DNA from: Multifurca ochricompacta
Taxonomy: Eukaryota > Basidiomycota > Agaricomycetes > Russulales > Russulaceae
Assembly: GCA_022496185.1 (NCBI GenBank)
Contig: WTXG01000027.1
Location: 248,001-312,000, forward strand
Reading direction: 5' to 3'
DNA length: 64,000 nt
This document shows, one piece after another, positions 36,151 to 47,678 of this stretch. The notes beneath the pieces are model-generated. The model made no database searches and had not been told where the DNA came from. It saw only the letters and a program-made list of their open reading frames with translations. Positions within the stretch are counted from its first letter, which is position 1, and each line of letters opens with the position of its first letter. Made by a program: the position numbers and the translations under genes.

Positions 36151-37499
36151 CATGCCTGGTCCCACCATATTCACGCTGCCTACCTCCAGTAAACTTGGAT
36201 CTTGCTGCTGTCTCTGCTGACCTTTCCCATGCTGTAGCAGATGTGTACAATGCTGCAGTTGAGATTGATAACCAGTACCCTGATGACCTGTAACAGTTCA
36301 TCAATCGCCTCTCCCACAATATTTGCCTCTTCCTCCTCACCAAACTCTGTGATGGCCAGACGGTTGCCCAGCTTATCTGGCGGAGGACTTCTGGCAACAT
36401 TTTGGCCTTCATCATCAAGGCCCCCTTCCTGCTCCCACCCTCCCTGCTCCCCCCCTAGTGATTGCCACACAGATCCTGCCCTGGTTGAGACACTCACCAA
36501 GCTCTCTGCGATGGTTGTGGTACTCTCTACCAAGGTAGACATCCTCTCTGCTAGCCCCAGGCCAGCGCCCCCCCTCCTGCAGCAAAGCTCCCTGCCCCAG
36601 CCAAGCCCCCTGCCCCCTCCCATGCCCCCTCCTCATGCCCCCCTTCCCGCTTCCTCTCCCTGGCCCCTCCTTTGCCCAGGTGACTCGGAAGGCTGCAAGG
36701 CCTTCTGTGGTCATCTCTGCTGTCCGCCAGGCTGGTGGGACCCCCACAGAGACTCTCAAGAAGTCTCCTCTGGTGGTGGTGTCCCACCTTAACTCTGCTC
36801 TCACTGCTGCTGGCCACCAAGTCCAGCTGTCCACTGTGCGGTGGACTGCCAAGGCCAACTTGGTCCTCACGGCTGGCCCTGATATCACAGAGGCCAACCT
36901 CCTCAATGCTCAGCCCCTCCTCACCCAGTCTCTGGGTTGTTTCCTCAGCAACATCCCAGTCCCTGCCCACCACCTCCCGCCTCAACGTCAAGTGGTCCCA
37001 TGTGACTGTCAATGGCCTCCCCACAAGGGTCACTGAGAGCAGTGGGGCCTTCGCCCCCACGTCCTGCCATGAAGCGCTTGGCAAGGACAACCCCGTCTAC
37101 CGGGGCCTCAAGGTAACCAATCTTCCTTCCTGGGTGCGCGCCCCCTCCTCCTACCCTCCTGGTTCACACTCGTTGGTCGTTTTGGCCTTCAAGTACCCAA
37201 CTGGTGCTGTACTCAAGTACCTATTGTGTCAGTAGACCCTGTATGCCTTTGGGCACATGTGCCAGGTGCGTTGGTGGAAGCCCAAGCCTTCTGTTCCTTT
37301 GACCGCTGTTGCAGACCCCCCTCCCTCCACTGGTGCCGCTTAGGGGGCCCCTTCTCTTCTTGGTAATCTGTTTTTCCCTGTGTGGGTTTTTTCTTCCTGT
37401 TTGCACTCCCTCCTACTTGTTATCTAGTACATCTGTAGTACATCTGTTCTTAGATAGCCACGCACTTAGTCAAAGCCTTGACGCGCGTTTAAAAAAAAA
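36151..37499 (+). mobile_element. Short LINE derivative with ORF1 and 3' tail only
   Basis: 1,349 bp between perfect 14-bp target duplications, ending in nine As. It carries a degenerate ORF1 and a 3' UTR but no endonuclease or reverse transcriptase. The 3' tail (TACATCTGTAGTA, then TAGATAGCCACGC and AAGCCTTG) resembles the tail of the LINE at 28072-30406, so both belong to one family or two close ones. It must have been mobilised by another copy's enzyme. Confidence 0.88.
36160..37342 (+). pseudogene. LINE ORF1 (gag-like) remnant
   Basis: Broken frames give ADVYNAAVEIDNQYPDDL, then LTKLCDGQTVAQLIW, a proline-rich spacer (36550-36680), SFAQVTRKAARPSVVISAVR, LSTVRWTAKANLVLTAGPDI, VTESSGAFAPTSCHEALGKD, and SLVVLAFKYPTGAVLKYLLC followed by an in-frame TAG and LYAFGHMCQVRWWKPKP. 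This order is that of ORF1 proteins of fungal L1/Tad-like elements. Several stops and shifts make it inactive. The strong C content of the spacer produces long antisense frames that are not genes. Confidence 0.75.
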
Positions 37500-37513
37500 G
37501 AAGACGAAGCCGA
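37500..37513. repeat. Target-site duplication of the second LINE, right copy
   Basis: Identical to 36137-36150. Confidence 0.85.
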
Positions 37514-40056
37514 ATTCGCGGACCGAGGACCGAGGACCCGGACTCGCTCCGGACCGACATTAGTTGCGTGGCGCCATTCACCATCTTACAGGCTGCAACT
37601 TTACTTGATGTATTGAAAGACAGACCTATTGGATCGCATTCTGTGTTTCTTCCTATGTCCCTGCTTTCTAAATGTGTCTTCTAGTCTTGCTGGTCTGTGT
37701 TGGTCATCACACTTGTGTACTTCATCCCCTTCAAGTCTGCTCCTGTCCACGCTGACCCTCCACCTACTAAGTGCCCTCGCTCCGGTCGAGTGATGTGGGT
37801 CTCCTAGCGAACCGGGTACCAGGGGTATCCCTGTCACACTCTGAAAAGGAGTGCATTACGCCCCACCCCAAACCTGTCCACGTTAATGCATCTTATCCCC
37901 TTTAAGCTCTGAGGAAGGTACAGGAGATCCGAACAATACTTGCCTCTCACGACACCAGACTTTTGTCCATGGAAGTTTCCTTGAAGGCTGGGCACTTTAG
38001 GATTCCGGTGACCTGAGGCAGTTCCCAAAGACAACATCTCCTTCCAGCTTCCAGGCCGAAGGAAAGACCACGCGTCAATACAATCAAGTACCCTTTTCCC
38101 TAGATGAGGTGGCGATTCGGAAACACAGGGCTCTCTTCATCGGACATTTCCCTGGCGAGCATTTGTCTATGGTTTCTCAAAACCGCCTTAAAACCCGATG
38201 TCCTCGAAAGGACCCTAGATCAGAGATGGACCGGACCATGGCTTTCCTGTGCCTCATGCTTCCTATTCTCCTCTCCCAGTTCCACTTGACGAATTAGCTT
38301 GCTTAATGACCAAGTTAAACTGACATTAGTCACTGGGAAACCCGCGCGTACTTATGGCGCTGAACATGCACCAGCCCTAGCATGACTCACATGCTACATA
38401 CGCTTCTGTGCAACTTGCGTCGTCCCGACAATTCGCGCAATGATTTGGCTCTGCACTAAACAAATCCCTTGACTACGCCAACCACGGCAGATGCTTATTT
38501 ATTAGTGTGCCATGATCTCTATGCGGGAGACGAAAACTCCTGGATTGCATGTTTGTAACTGACACATACCTCCTTTGTTCTATTTCAATCGAAAAGAAAG
38601 AAGGGCAGGTTAGTTCCAGTGCTATAGCTACGGTCTCATGGGTGATGTAATACCTCGATTGTTTCACAAAAACGATCGTGTTCTGTTTCGGACCCTGTTC
38701 AACAATTTCACACCAGGCCCGTTCTTTATATACTACCTATGTTGAAGGGAACTCGCGCACCATCAACCTGTACGCTCAAAGCGCCACTCCGGAAGCATTC
38801 ACTGCGAGTCTTTCCGCACAAAGCCATTCACATAAACTCACATGTCAGAAACCAAGCGTGGCTGCGGACCGCGACTGTTGCCGTTGCTTGCAGAGTGCAC
38901 GGAGCCCCATCAACCCTCTTTTCTTAGTAACACCCTCGCCTCCGCGTTATTCAATGTCTTCCTTTGAGAACTTTTTTACCTCCCACAGCAAGAAGGCTCT
39001 CGTGCCGTCATGGTTTCCATGTTGTCTGGTGGCTGCTGCAACCATGACCTGCGTTAGCATCTCACCACCGGATGGCATCTGCGCATATCAGAAATAGAAG
39101 GTTCATCTCCGTGTCCATCCACTTCGTGAAGTGTGACTTTCGAGCTCGACATTATTGGCGTGGATCCCCTACATACTGTTGTCACGATCGAAGTTTACTT
39201 TGATAACTGTTGCTCTCGCTTATATGTCAATCCTTACACGGTTTGGGCATTGGGCTCTTGACATGCCTTCACATTCTAGAAAATGCGGCAACAAATTTAT
39301 AAATCCGGGAGGGGGGGGGGGGGGGCAAACAATAATGTTATGTCCCAGCCATCTTTGCAACACAATGCCACGACATTTGCTGAGTGGCAGTGGCCACACC
39401 TCTAGGCCAGCGTCTCCTCAGGTCCGAGTTAATCTTGTTGATTATCCATTTGACAAGTTCCAAAACGGTGCAATGGGTTCGAAGACAATAATCCTGATTT
39501 GTCAGAGTACACAACCTCTGCGTTGATTTTTGCACGGACGAATGACACTGAAAAAACAGTGGGAGCTTGGAACTTTGATCTCACCGGTACTGCATTTTAA
39601 GTGACCCGCGCTTCCGAAAACTTATTTTCATATCAGTGGATTGGCCACGACATTGAGCGGAATCGACGTAAATGCTGATAGTGTGACGTCCGTGGGCCTC
39701 GTTGCCGATAGAGCTCTGTCAGTTAGACCTTGCGTCATCGCAATCATAGGGATGTGTATGACCGTTTCATCTAAATGTCATGTTAGACTGTTTACTCTCT
39801 GGAATATTGCCTCGCAGGGCCCAGGACGGCTCCTGTTCAAGGGACCAAGGAACCAGGAGATCCTGTTGGCTAGGTCTAGATTCAATCTTTGCTTGTATTG
39901 TTGCAGGCGCAGGCGCCGATGACACCCATACATTCCCTAGACGTCCACGTAGACCAGCAGCGCATCCATTTTATTATTTAACGCCGCTGCACCGCTCTGG
40001 TGTTTTTAACAGGGTGCATAGTTAATACGGCTGGGTGGAGCCGGTAGAAATCCGTA
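37514..40056. other. Gene-poor stretch between the LINE derivative and separase
   Basis: 2.5 kb. Open frames up to 139 codons occur (for example 38678-39097) but none has motifs, splice structure or matching bias. A run of 15 Gs lies at 39311-39325. Directly after the LINE, 37515-37560 is a GGACCGA-type repeat. Confidence 0.45.
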
Positions 40057-43000
40057 TCACAAATAGAAAGGAATTCCATGCACTACGGGAGCGGCACCAG
40101 TAAGATATTTAAGCTTACAGACCTCCCTGGACTCTGCGAGAGCCTTTACAATGGACATTCCGTCCGTTTCGGATCCGTTGAGCCTCTCTTGATGAGCCTC
40201 TGGGGTCAATGCATTTTGTCAAAGACGGCTTGTGTGAGTTTGTCAATGTCGCGATCTGTCACATCCCAGAGATTTGCTATTAAAGTCGGGCTGAAACCAT
40301 GAGTTAGGAACCGAGAGCAGTGACAGCAAGAAAGGCGATCTACCATCCTGCAAGCGTGTAATTGTAGGGTGTACCGATACGATCGAATTCGCCCATGTCC
40401 CTCAGCAAGCCAGAAGAACAACCCCACAGCATGGTAGCCGCGCACTGAGGCAAGTGCCGAATCTTGTGCGATCGTATATACTGCTCTCCACCACCGTGAC
40501 CAAAGTAACTTCAAGAAGAGCCATCAGAGAACGCTACGCAGTCGGGACGAAGCTGAGACATACATGAGTAACTCATTTTTTTCAAGGGCATGGGAGAATT
40601 CTTGCTCGCTAGGCGCTCGACCAATGATACCGTCCCAACCGACCTCTTGCATGCTTCTCAACCAGGGTGAGAAACGACGCTCGGTACTGTCAAGATCGCC
40701 ACTAGGATTCAAGACGTAGTAAGTGCTCGAGGCGTCGAGGCGAGTACGCCCGTTGTACTGCTCCGACGTCTGGTTCCCCAACCGGCGGCGGCGCTGTGCA
40801 AACTCGAGTCGGTCTACAAGGAAGTCGACATTCGGAATTCGGCTGACACTCCTCCCACGTAGAACGGGGAGTGATTCCCAAGGTATCTCTTGCAAACTCT
40901 TGTTTAGTACCAAGAACACATGCTCGTCCTCTTGTGAAATAATGCGATCACGTGTCCTTGCGGCGTGTTCCTCGAGTGCCATTCGGAAATCGATCACAAC
41001 GTGGTCAACGTCCACTTCTGCAATGGCAACCTGTACACCGTGAAACTGGTAAAGATCGAGAATGAAGTAGACAAGGTCTTCCAGCTCCTCGTCACGGCAT
41101 TTGGGCGATAGTCGAGAGAAACACTCGAGCAAGGAGTTGTCGAGATGCATCCGAGTGCTTTGTTTCTTACCCTGTGCCCCAATGGTCTGTTGAAATATCC
41201 TGTCTATGCGGCCCCGGAACACTGACATGGCATCCTCAGGAACCGACACTTGTTCGCTGAGAATAGTCTACAAGAGATCATTAGTAGACAAACAAACAAA
41301 CCTAATGGGAATACAAAACCTTAAAGGCGCCAAACCAACAAAACTCGATGCTTTCTAACAGCTCCTTCAATCTCTTGTCCAATGCCATACGGTCTGCCCA
41401 CCAAGTTGCGCGAGCACTTTGATCCTTCCCTTTGACATTGATCGCACTTTTGGTACTCTCATTACTCAGGCGGATAATTTCTCGAAGCTCCGAAATCGCG
41501 TCCTCGAACGTGAGATGTTCATCCTCTGCTTCTCTGCGTCCCTTTAGCGGCAACGAGAATACGAGAGGAAGCTGGTTAGCACGCTGTCGGCAAGCAAACA
41601 TAGTGCTTTGATCCTCGGTCACATAAATGTGTACAATTGTCCAATTCGCTGGTAAGTTGGCCACCTTTGATTGAGCGAGACTGGTTAAGTTGAACGATAG
41701 CTGCTGATATTTCGTGCGGATGGACTCCCAGTATCCCGTCAGTAATCGGTCTTCGGACTGCTCATCAGTGTCATCGTCGGAATTAAACAATATCGTCCCT
41801 TTTCGTCTGGCCTTCGAGTCGCCTAGCCTCTCGACGCCGGCCGTTAAAAGAGGCCAGCGAAAGTCATCCCGTGTTTTGGAGGGGGTTTTATAGGAAATAA
41901 CCTCGAGTATCTCTCGTCTCAATGTGACATTGGCGCATGTGTCTGCATTCAATGCGGGTGTCAAATTGACAAAGAAAATTCACAAGAAAAAAAAAAGAGT
42001 GACCTAGTAAGTTTGCAACAAGGAGAGAGCTATCATTTCCACCCAAAGATGATTGGAATGATCGAATGAGTGCTAACGAACTTGCCGCTTCGCGAACCCG
42101 AGGCACACTTCCACGATGTGCAATGGAAGTCAGGTCGGAATGAAAGAGCTTCTCTGCATCTGTCAGAGTACGCATGATTACCTGAGCTGATGTCGACATG
42201 AACAGAGATTTGTCCCCGGATATGCCCATAGGGAGTGATAACACTAGCAATACTCTTAACTCAAAGTGTTCCGTGTTCCGTTGATACGAAGGAAACGTAC
42301 CCGACTCTCTGATGCTGCTGAGAAACATGTCCTCCTGGAAATGGTCATACACATCATGTAGCGTGAGCTTTGCTAGTAAGGATCGCTCTTCCGACTGTGG
42401 CAAGAATAACTACACGAAATTTAGCTGCATCTACAGGAAGACCCTTACCTGTATGTCTGTTAATGGGGCCAGGTGAGACAACTTTTGCAGTAAACTCTCA
42501 TATTCATCGCCAATATCGTTGCGCAACAGCCAGACTAGCAAGAAGGTAAGAACAGAGCTTGTTGTCACGGGGAACGAAGGCTTACTGTGCTGTCGCAGGA
42601 CTGCGGAAAAAAGAGCGGGAGCTGGCGGTTCCAAGCTCCGCGCTGGGTTGTGAGGGCTCGAAAATGTGACGGACGATCGCCTGAAGAAGATTTGTGACTT
42701 CAGCTCAAACTGCAGGAAAAAGGAGTCTGACCTGGTATGGGCGTCAAGCCCTGAGAACAATCCATCCAGTTCTTCCAACTTCTTCAGGGCCTCCGCGTAC
42801 TGCAGCTGGGCGTCCTTATCCTGCAACATAAGCTCGTTGCGCTCTCCGCATAACTTATGCAACTCGGCCACATCGAGGTTCGTTATCTCGTCGAGGGAGG
42901 CGGTCGCCGTACGTAGAGTTATGAGCGCGGCATCAAGTTGTCTGAGCTGAAGTTCAAGTTCAACTTTCATTGTGAGAACCCGGCAGAGGAGGGCCGGTGC

Positions 43001-46000
43001 GTTTATCGCACTGGCGAGTTGTTCAGCCTCTCGCATAAAATATTCAGCCTCTCGAACTGATCCTCGTCGGAAATAGACGCGCGCAAGGGATAATGTCGTC
43101 TCGAGCAGACCCTCCGCAATCTGCCATTCTACACCATTTGTAAACGTGCGAGCAGAATGCAGTACTGAGCTAGAGCCAGGAAAAGAGTTATTTTCATCTT
43201 TTGTGGGTGAGGCTTTCCCGCTGCCTGGGGACACGTCGAAGGGATTGGATGGTGCGGGGGTTCCATTTCCGGAACCTTCGCGCGAGCTAAGGTGACAAAG
43301 CATATTGACGGCACGATTCCATAGTCGGATGGCCTGCAGGAAACCGGTAAGTGATGAGGTAGGGTCATCCTAAGGTCTATCAGCACAGTGCTTGGCCTTA
43401 TACAGGGGGGTGATGATTACTTGAGATAGTTTGATCTCAGCAAAGACGCTCGAAGCCAGTGCAGTTCGTCGAAGACGATTCACGTGCGAATACACACGAT
43501 CCGCGGTTGAGGTCTCCTTCCCATCTGTAGGCAAGCTCTCTGATAGCTGTAGAGCCTCAGTATATAAAGCAATGCTAATGGTTAGGTGAGAGCCCAGCAA
43601 TAATCAAGACAAACGAATTTACCCTTGGTTGACATCGCCAATCTTGGTCAACGATTCCGCGTGGCGCAGATGAAGAAGAATTCTAGTCTCAGTTGACACT
43701 GTCTGGATCTGCGTAGAATTTAGGCTGCGCTTATAAACGCCTCCGGCTTCCCTCAACTTTCCAAACTTCACGTATTCGTGCGCTAGCTGAATGGAAAGCT
43801 GGACGAAATCTGAATTGCATGTCACCATGGGCCAAGGTCTGAATTATCAACAGAGCCCACCCTCGTGCTGATCAATTAAAGGGTGCTTGCAGAATTGTCT
43901 TGCAACTTGCAAGAGCTCGAGCTTAAGGATAACATGCCCGACGAAGCCTACAAGGTGGGTAACCATATCTGAATGACGATCAAGACATTAGTTAGAATGA
44001 TGTCTGTGGGTGGTGGACGTACTTATAAGTGATATGAGGCGACGAGTACTTTTACGCGTGAGCATAACATCCACCTCGGCCTTGGATACGGCTGGTGATT
44101 TAGCCTTTAACAACACGTCCGACTCTAACGAGTTTTCAAGTTGGAGGTGACGGAGAATGTCGGACTTTAATTCAATACTTACTTCGCGTGCGCTTGGGTG
44201 TGGCGGGAATTAACTTTGATGTTTTCGGTCTTCGTGTAGTAGCAGCAACGGCACGAGCGGAAGCTGTCTTGCCTCTTGCCTTGCGAGCAACACTGACCTG
44301 GTGGGGGGACTGTTTCACCTCGGCAGTTTCCGTGGGTTTGCCGTGGATCCATGTCCTGAGAATGCGGCAGGTTTCCCGGGCGTGTTGGATGATGACCGTG
44401 GACTGTTGGGGATGGACTTCACGATGCGCGTGCAGTGCAAGCCACAGATGCATTTCTGCACTGTGTAAAGCACGCAGGTGCGTCAACGAAGAATCTAGTC
44501 CAACGCCCTGTGATCAGTGAAGATAAGAAAGATGTCCGGCCTGCGAAGAACGAACATACCTCAGAGCTGAGAAGCGCTTTGACCTCTTCAGTAGACTCAG
44601 CAAGCCGTAGGCCTGTATCAACCACGCCAGAACAGTAGGCAAGTTCCATAACCCTTAGCATGACACCCGCGCGACGAATCGGTCGTTTCCCAGAATCATA
44701 AGTCATAACGCAATCAGATAGTAGCTCTGCAACCACACTTTGCACGTCAGGTTTCCAGAGACTTCCAGCCAAGCTCTCTACTTGACGCTCGAGAATAGCG
44801 CCGACGACGCAGCGACGGTCCTCCTCGAGATCCGTTGCGCCGCCAATAGATAAAGAGGTTATTAGTTGTTTAAGGAGACCTGTGTCGGTAGGCGGAGCAG
44901 TTCGCAAGCGGCCATATAGGTGATTCTGTCTATGATGATCGCGGCTCGCTTAAGCGATGGGGCCACCTCGAACGCACCTGCAGGTCCAATTGTGCGGACC
45001 AACTCTACGACGGCATGTGGAAATACATACGAGCTCAAGCTCTCAGTGAAGGCATCGTAGGCCCCCTGAGGAGCAGAAGCTTAGCCTCTGTCTGGCGAGG
45101 CGAGGTCAAATTGTAACTTACCTGTCTGTCACCAATCTTGAACAGCAGGCACCAGCAATTCCCACCTACGGGTCAGTTGATCCCGTAGTTGTTCCCAGCT
45201 TCAGTCTCTTTGCTACTTGCTACCTTTTGTGGCTCCTGGCCATCGCCTGGGGTCACTGCGTCACAACTCTCGCGAAGGCGCAGCGCAACACTTCCCACAT
45301 AACATCCATGACGAAGGAAGCGAATGGCAGTTCCATACTTTCCAGCTTGATAGAGTGTTCCACCGAGGGCGTGAAAAGCACCGGATAGGCAGCGAACAAA
45401 GTTTGCGAACGTTTCACGACTCACGGAGGGCAAGGGGTCGATCGTATGAGGGCGCTCGTGATTGTCCGTGAGTTGGAAACCAGCAGGCGAGCTGCTCTGG
45501 AGAGAAGATTGTATGCAGCATCAGTCAGAACAGGATTGTTTGGGGCAAGCGTCGTCCGTGCCATCACAAAAAAGAGATCAAGTAGCGAAGCGTAGTCATC
45601 CGGTGCAGATCCCTAGGCGTGGCGGCGGAAGTAATAAGACATTGAATAGTGGGTTCACGGACCGTACTCACTGCAGACAACATAACTTCCATAGTTGTGG
45701 CGATGTCCAATAGTAGTTCTTTTACAGCTTTGATAATGGTATCGCCCAACGGCTGCGTGTACTCCGTAGGATCAAGGACTTTGATAGCCACACGTTTGAG
45801 TTTATCCAAGGCGCGTCTCGTCCTGATTACAGCCTGAGAATAATCCTCCCTGGGCTCCGAAGACGCTAGAGCTCGTGCTTCTCGGACGTGACCGGTGGTC
45901 TCTTGAATACCGTTCAATACGCCTTCTCCCACGCCTAATAAGTAGTCTTACGAAGACGACAAATTTGAGAACAGAGCAACATAGCGCACCATCGTTTCGG

Positions 46001-47526
46001 TCCAGGTTACTAAGGAGGGTCGTTGCGCGGGCAAGTGATGCGCACAACTTTGTGAAATGAATTACGTCTTTGGTTGATTCTTTTTCACTCCATCCTTCTG
46101 CGAAGGATGCCCAGAAAAATCCCCTCGCTTCTCGCCCTGGCTGTCATCCTCCAAGCTTAATTTCGCAACAGCACGTAATAGTTTCTCCTCGTCACAATCC
46201 GAAAGGGGTGCTGAAGGAGGTGACTGAACCAATGCAATCACCTTGCTCAATGCAAAAACGTCGTCGGCCTAGGGAGAATAAGTGATATCGTCAGACAGAT
46301 TTATACTTACTTACCGACTTGGAAAAACTTATCCAGGCGTCGCAAAAAGATATGAAGGCTATCCCGTGAAGAAACTCATCCTTATTTTCTCGTTCCTCAA
46401 CCAACGAGAGCAATTCAGAGAACAGAGAAGTAACAACAAGGCACAGCCTACGCTCCTCCTGCTTGTCTTTAGAACTAGCAGACTTTGCAAAGGACGAGGC
46501 GGATTTCACAACTTGATCCCAGAATGTCATGGGCCCGATTGTCGAGCTACTTGTCCGTAGCAAACACATAAGGGCGTAAATCCTGATGCGAAATACGCTT
46601 TCAGCGGATCCTAGTTGCTTGCTTGGTATTGAAGTAAGAGCAGTATATGCTCGTGTCAGCAAGGCATCACGTTGCTTCGCGAGAAGCTGTGTGCAAAGGG
46701 GGATCCATCTCAAGAGGCTCGGAGAGTCATACAAACGCCGGGAAAATAAGGCTAGCAGTTCGAGTTGTGAATGCTTCAGAGATGCTGAGTCCAGACAATG
46801 AGATAATGCAATGAGAACGTGCGACAGATATGTTAAGATAAGCAGGAGAAGCGTGGTATCCATGGGCGTCGATGATGATGACGGCAGAGGCAAGGAGATG
46901 ACCGCTGTAACATCCCCAAGTAGCGAAGGTGTCTTGAAGTTCCGGCGAGAAATGGGTAACACGGGATCAGATCCTGCTAACACAGCAAGTCGACCATGCA
47001 TATCAGAGAGCACGTCTAGTGCATGGGAATACTTCGCGGATAAACCAGGAGTGAGAGAGAGAGAGATGAATCAGTAGCGTACCATGTCTAGACTGAGGAG
47101 TTTTCCTGCAACGCTAACCCCCGCCCTTTCAACGTCCATATCGCCAGGTGATATTGAGCGCAAATCCTCTAACGCAACCCGGGCAGAGGTCGCCATGCCA
47201 AATGCCTCATGTACAGCTTTCGCAGACCTCTTCACAGAATTCTCTGGGCTGAGTGCCTTCCAGCCAGATTTTATCACTGTAGTAAGCCCCTGTGAGGCGC
47301 TATTGACAGCACGCATTGCAAAGGTTCGCTTCTCTTGGGTGGATTCGAGGGTCCTAGAAGGCTCTGTCGCGGTGCCTTTACGTGGACCTTGAGCTTTGGA
47401 AATGGAATGGGTGACCGCGAGCTCATGAGTGATTTTGCCTGCGGAGTCGATAGCCGCCTTTCCTTTCGAAGTAGATCGCTTTTCGGGTGCAGAAATAGGA
47501 CGCCTTGCTTTAGCACTTGTGGCCAT
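40057..47526 (-). CDS. ESP1: Separase (ESP1), with an apparent frameshift near the C-terminus
   Basis: The start at 47526 gives MATSAKARRPISAPEKRSTS. Many helical-repeat exons follow (for example 42431-43303 and 46291-47013). The protease domain begins near 41250 with KKQSTRMHLDNSLLECFSRL, then DLVYFILDLYQFHG, VFLVLNKSLQEIPWESLPVL and PNVDFLVDRLEF. The catalytic pair is intact: His in YFGHGG (codon 40496-40498) and Cys in WGCSSG (codon 40418-40420). It continues CPTLIANLWDVTDRDIDKLT. After DKMH the frame hits TGA at 40206-40208, yet the conserved tail LTPEAHQERLNGSETDG, ESREVCKLKYLTGAAPVVHG and IPFYL follows one base out of frame to 40057. Separase cuts cohesin at anaphase and is essential, so the shift may be a sequence error. 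It lies downstream of NMD3 on the same strand, 152 bp apart. Confidence 0.9.
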
Positions 47527-47630
47527 GGTTATGTCGAAATGATTAGAGAAGTGCAAATTACACGCCGCACGCCGACAAAGGTCAGAGTTAGTTATCGCAG
47601 TCACGGGTTTCCCAGACCGCGTCAAGCGTA

Positions 47631-47642
47631 GATCACGTGATC
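47631..47642. promoter_or_regulatory. 12-bp palindrome with CACGTG upstream of separase
   Basis: GATCACGTGATC is a perfect palindrome, about 105 bp before the separase start and 48 bp after the NMD3 stop on the opposite reading. It is a possible bHLH-type binding site; function is inferred. Confidence 0.35.
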
Positions 47643-47678
47643 GTTTATCCGTCAAATGACTACTAATAGTATGCAATT

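Noticed and set aside
36180..37090. Long minus-strand open frames of 147-179 codons
   Set aside because: They are antisense to the C-rich ORF1 of the LINE derivative and have low-complexity G/R/E composition.
38678..39097. 139-codon frame, considered as a small secreted or pheromone-like gene
   Set aside because: No signal peptide, CaaX end, splice support or motif.
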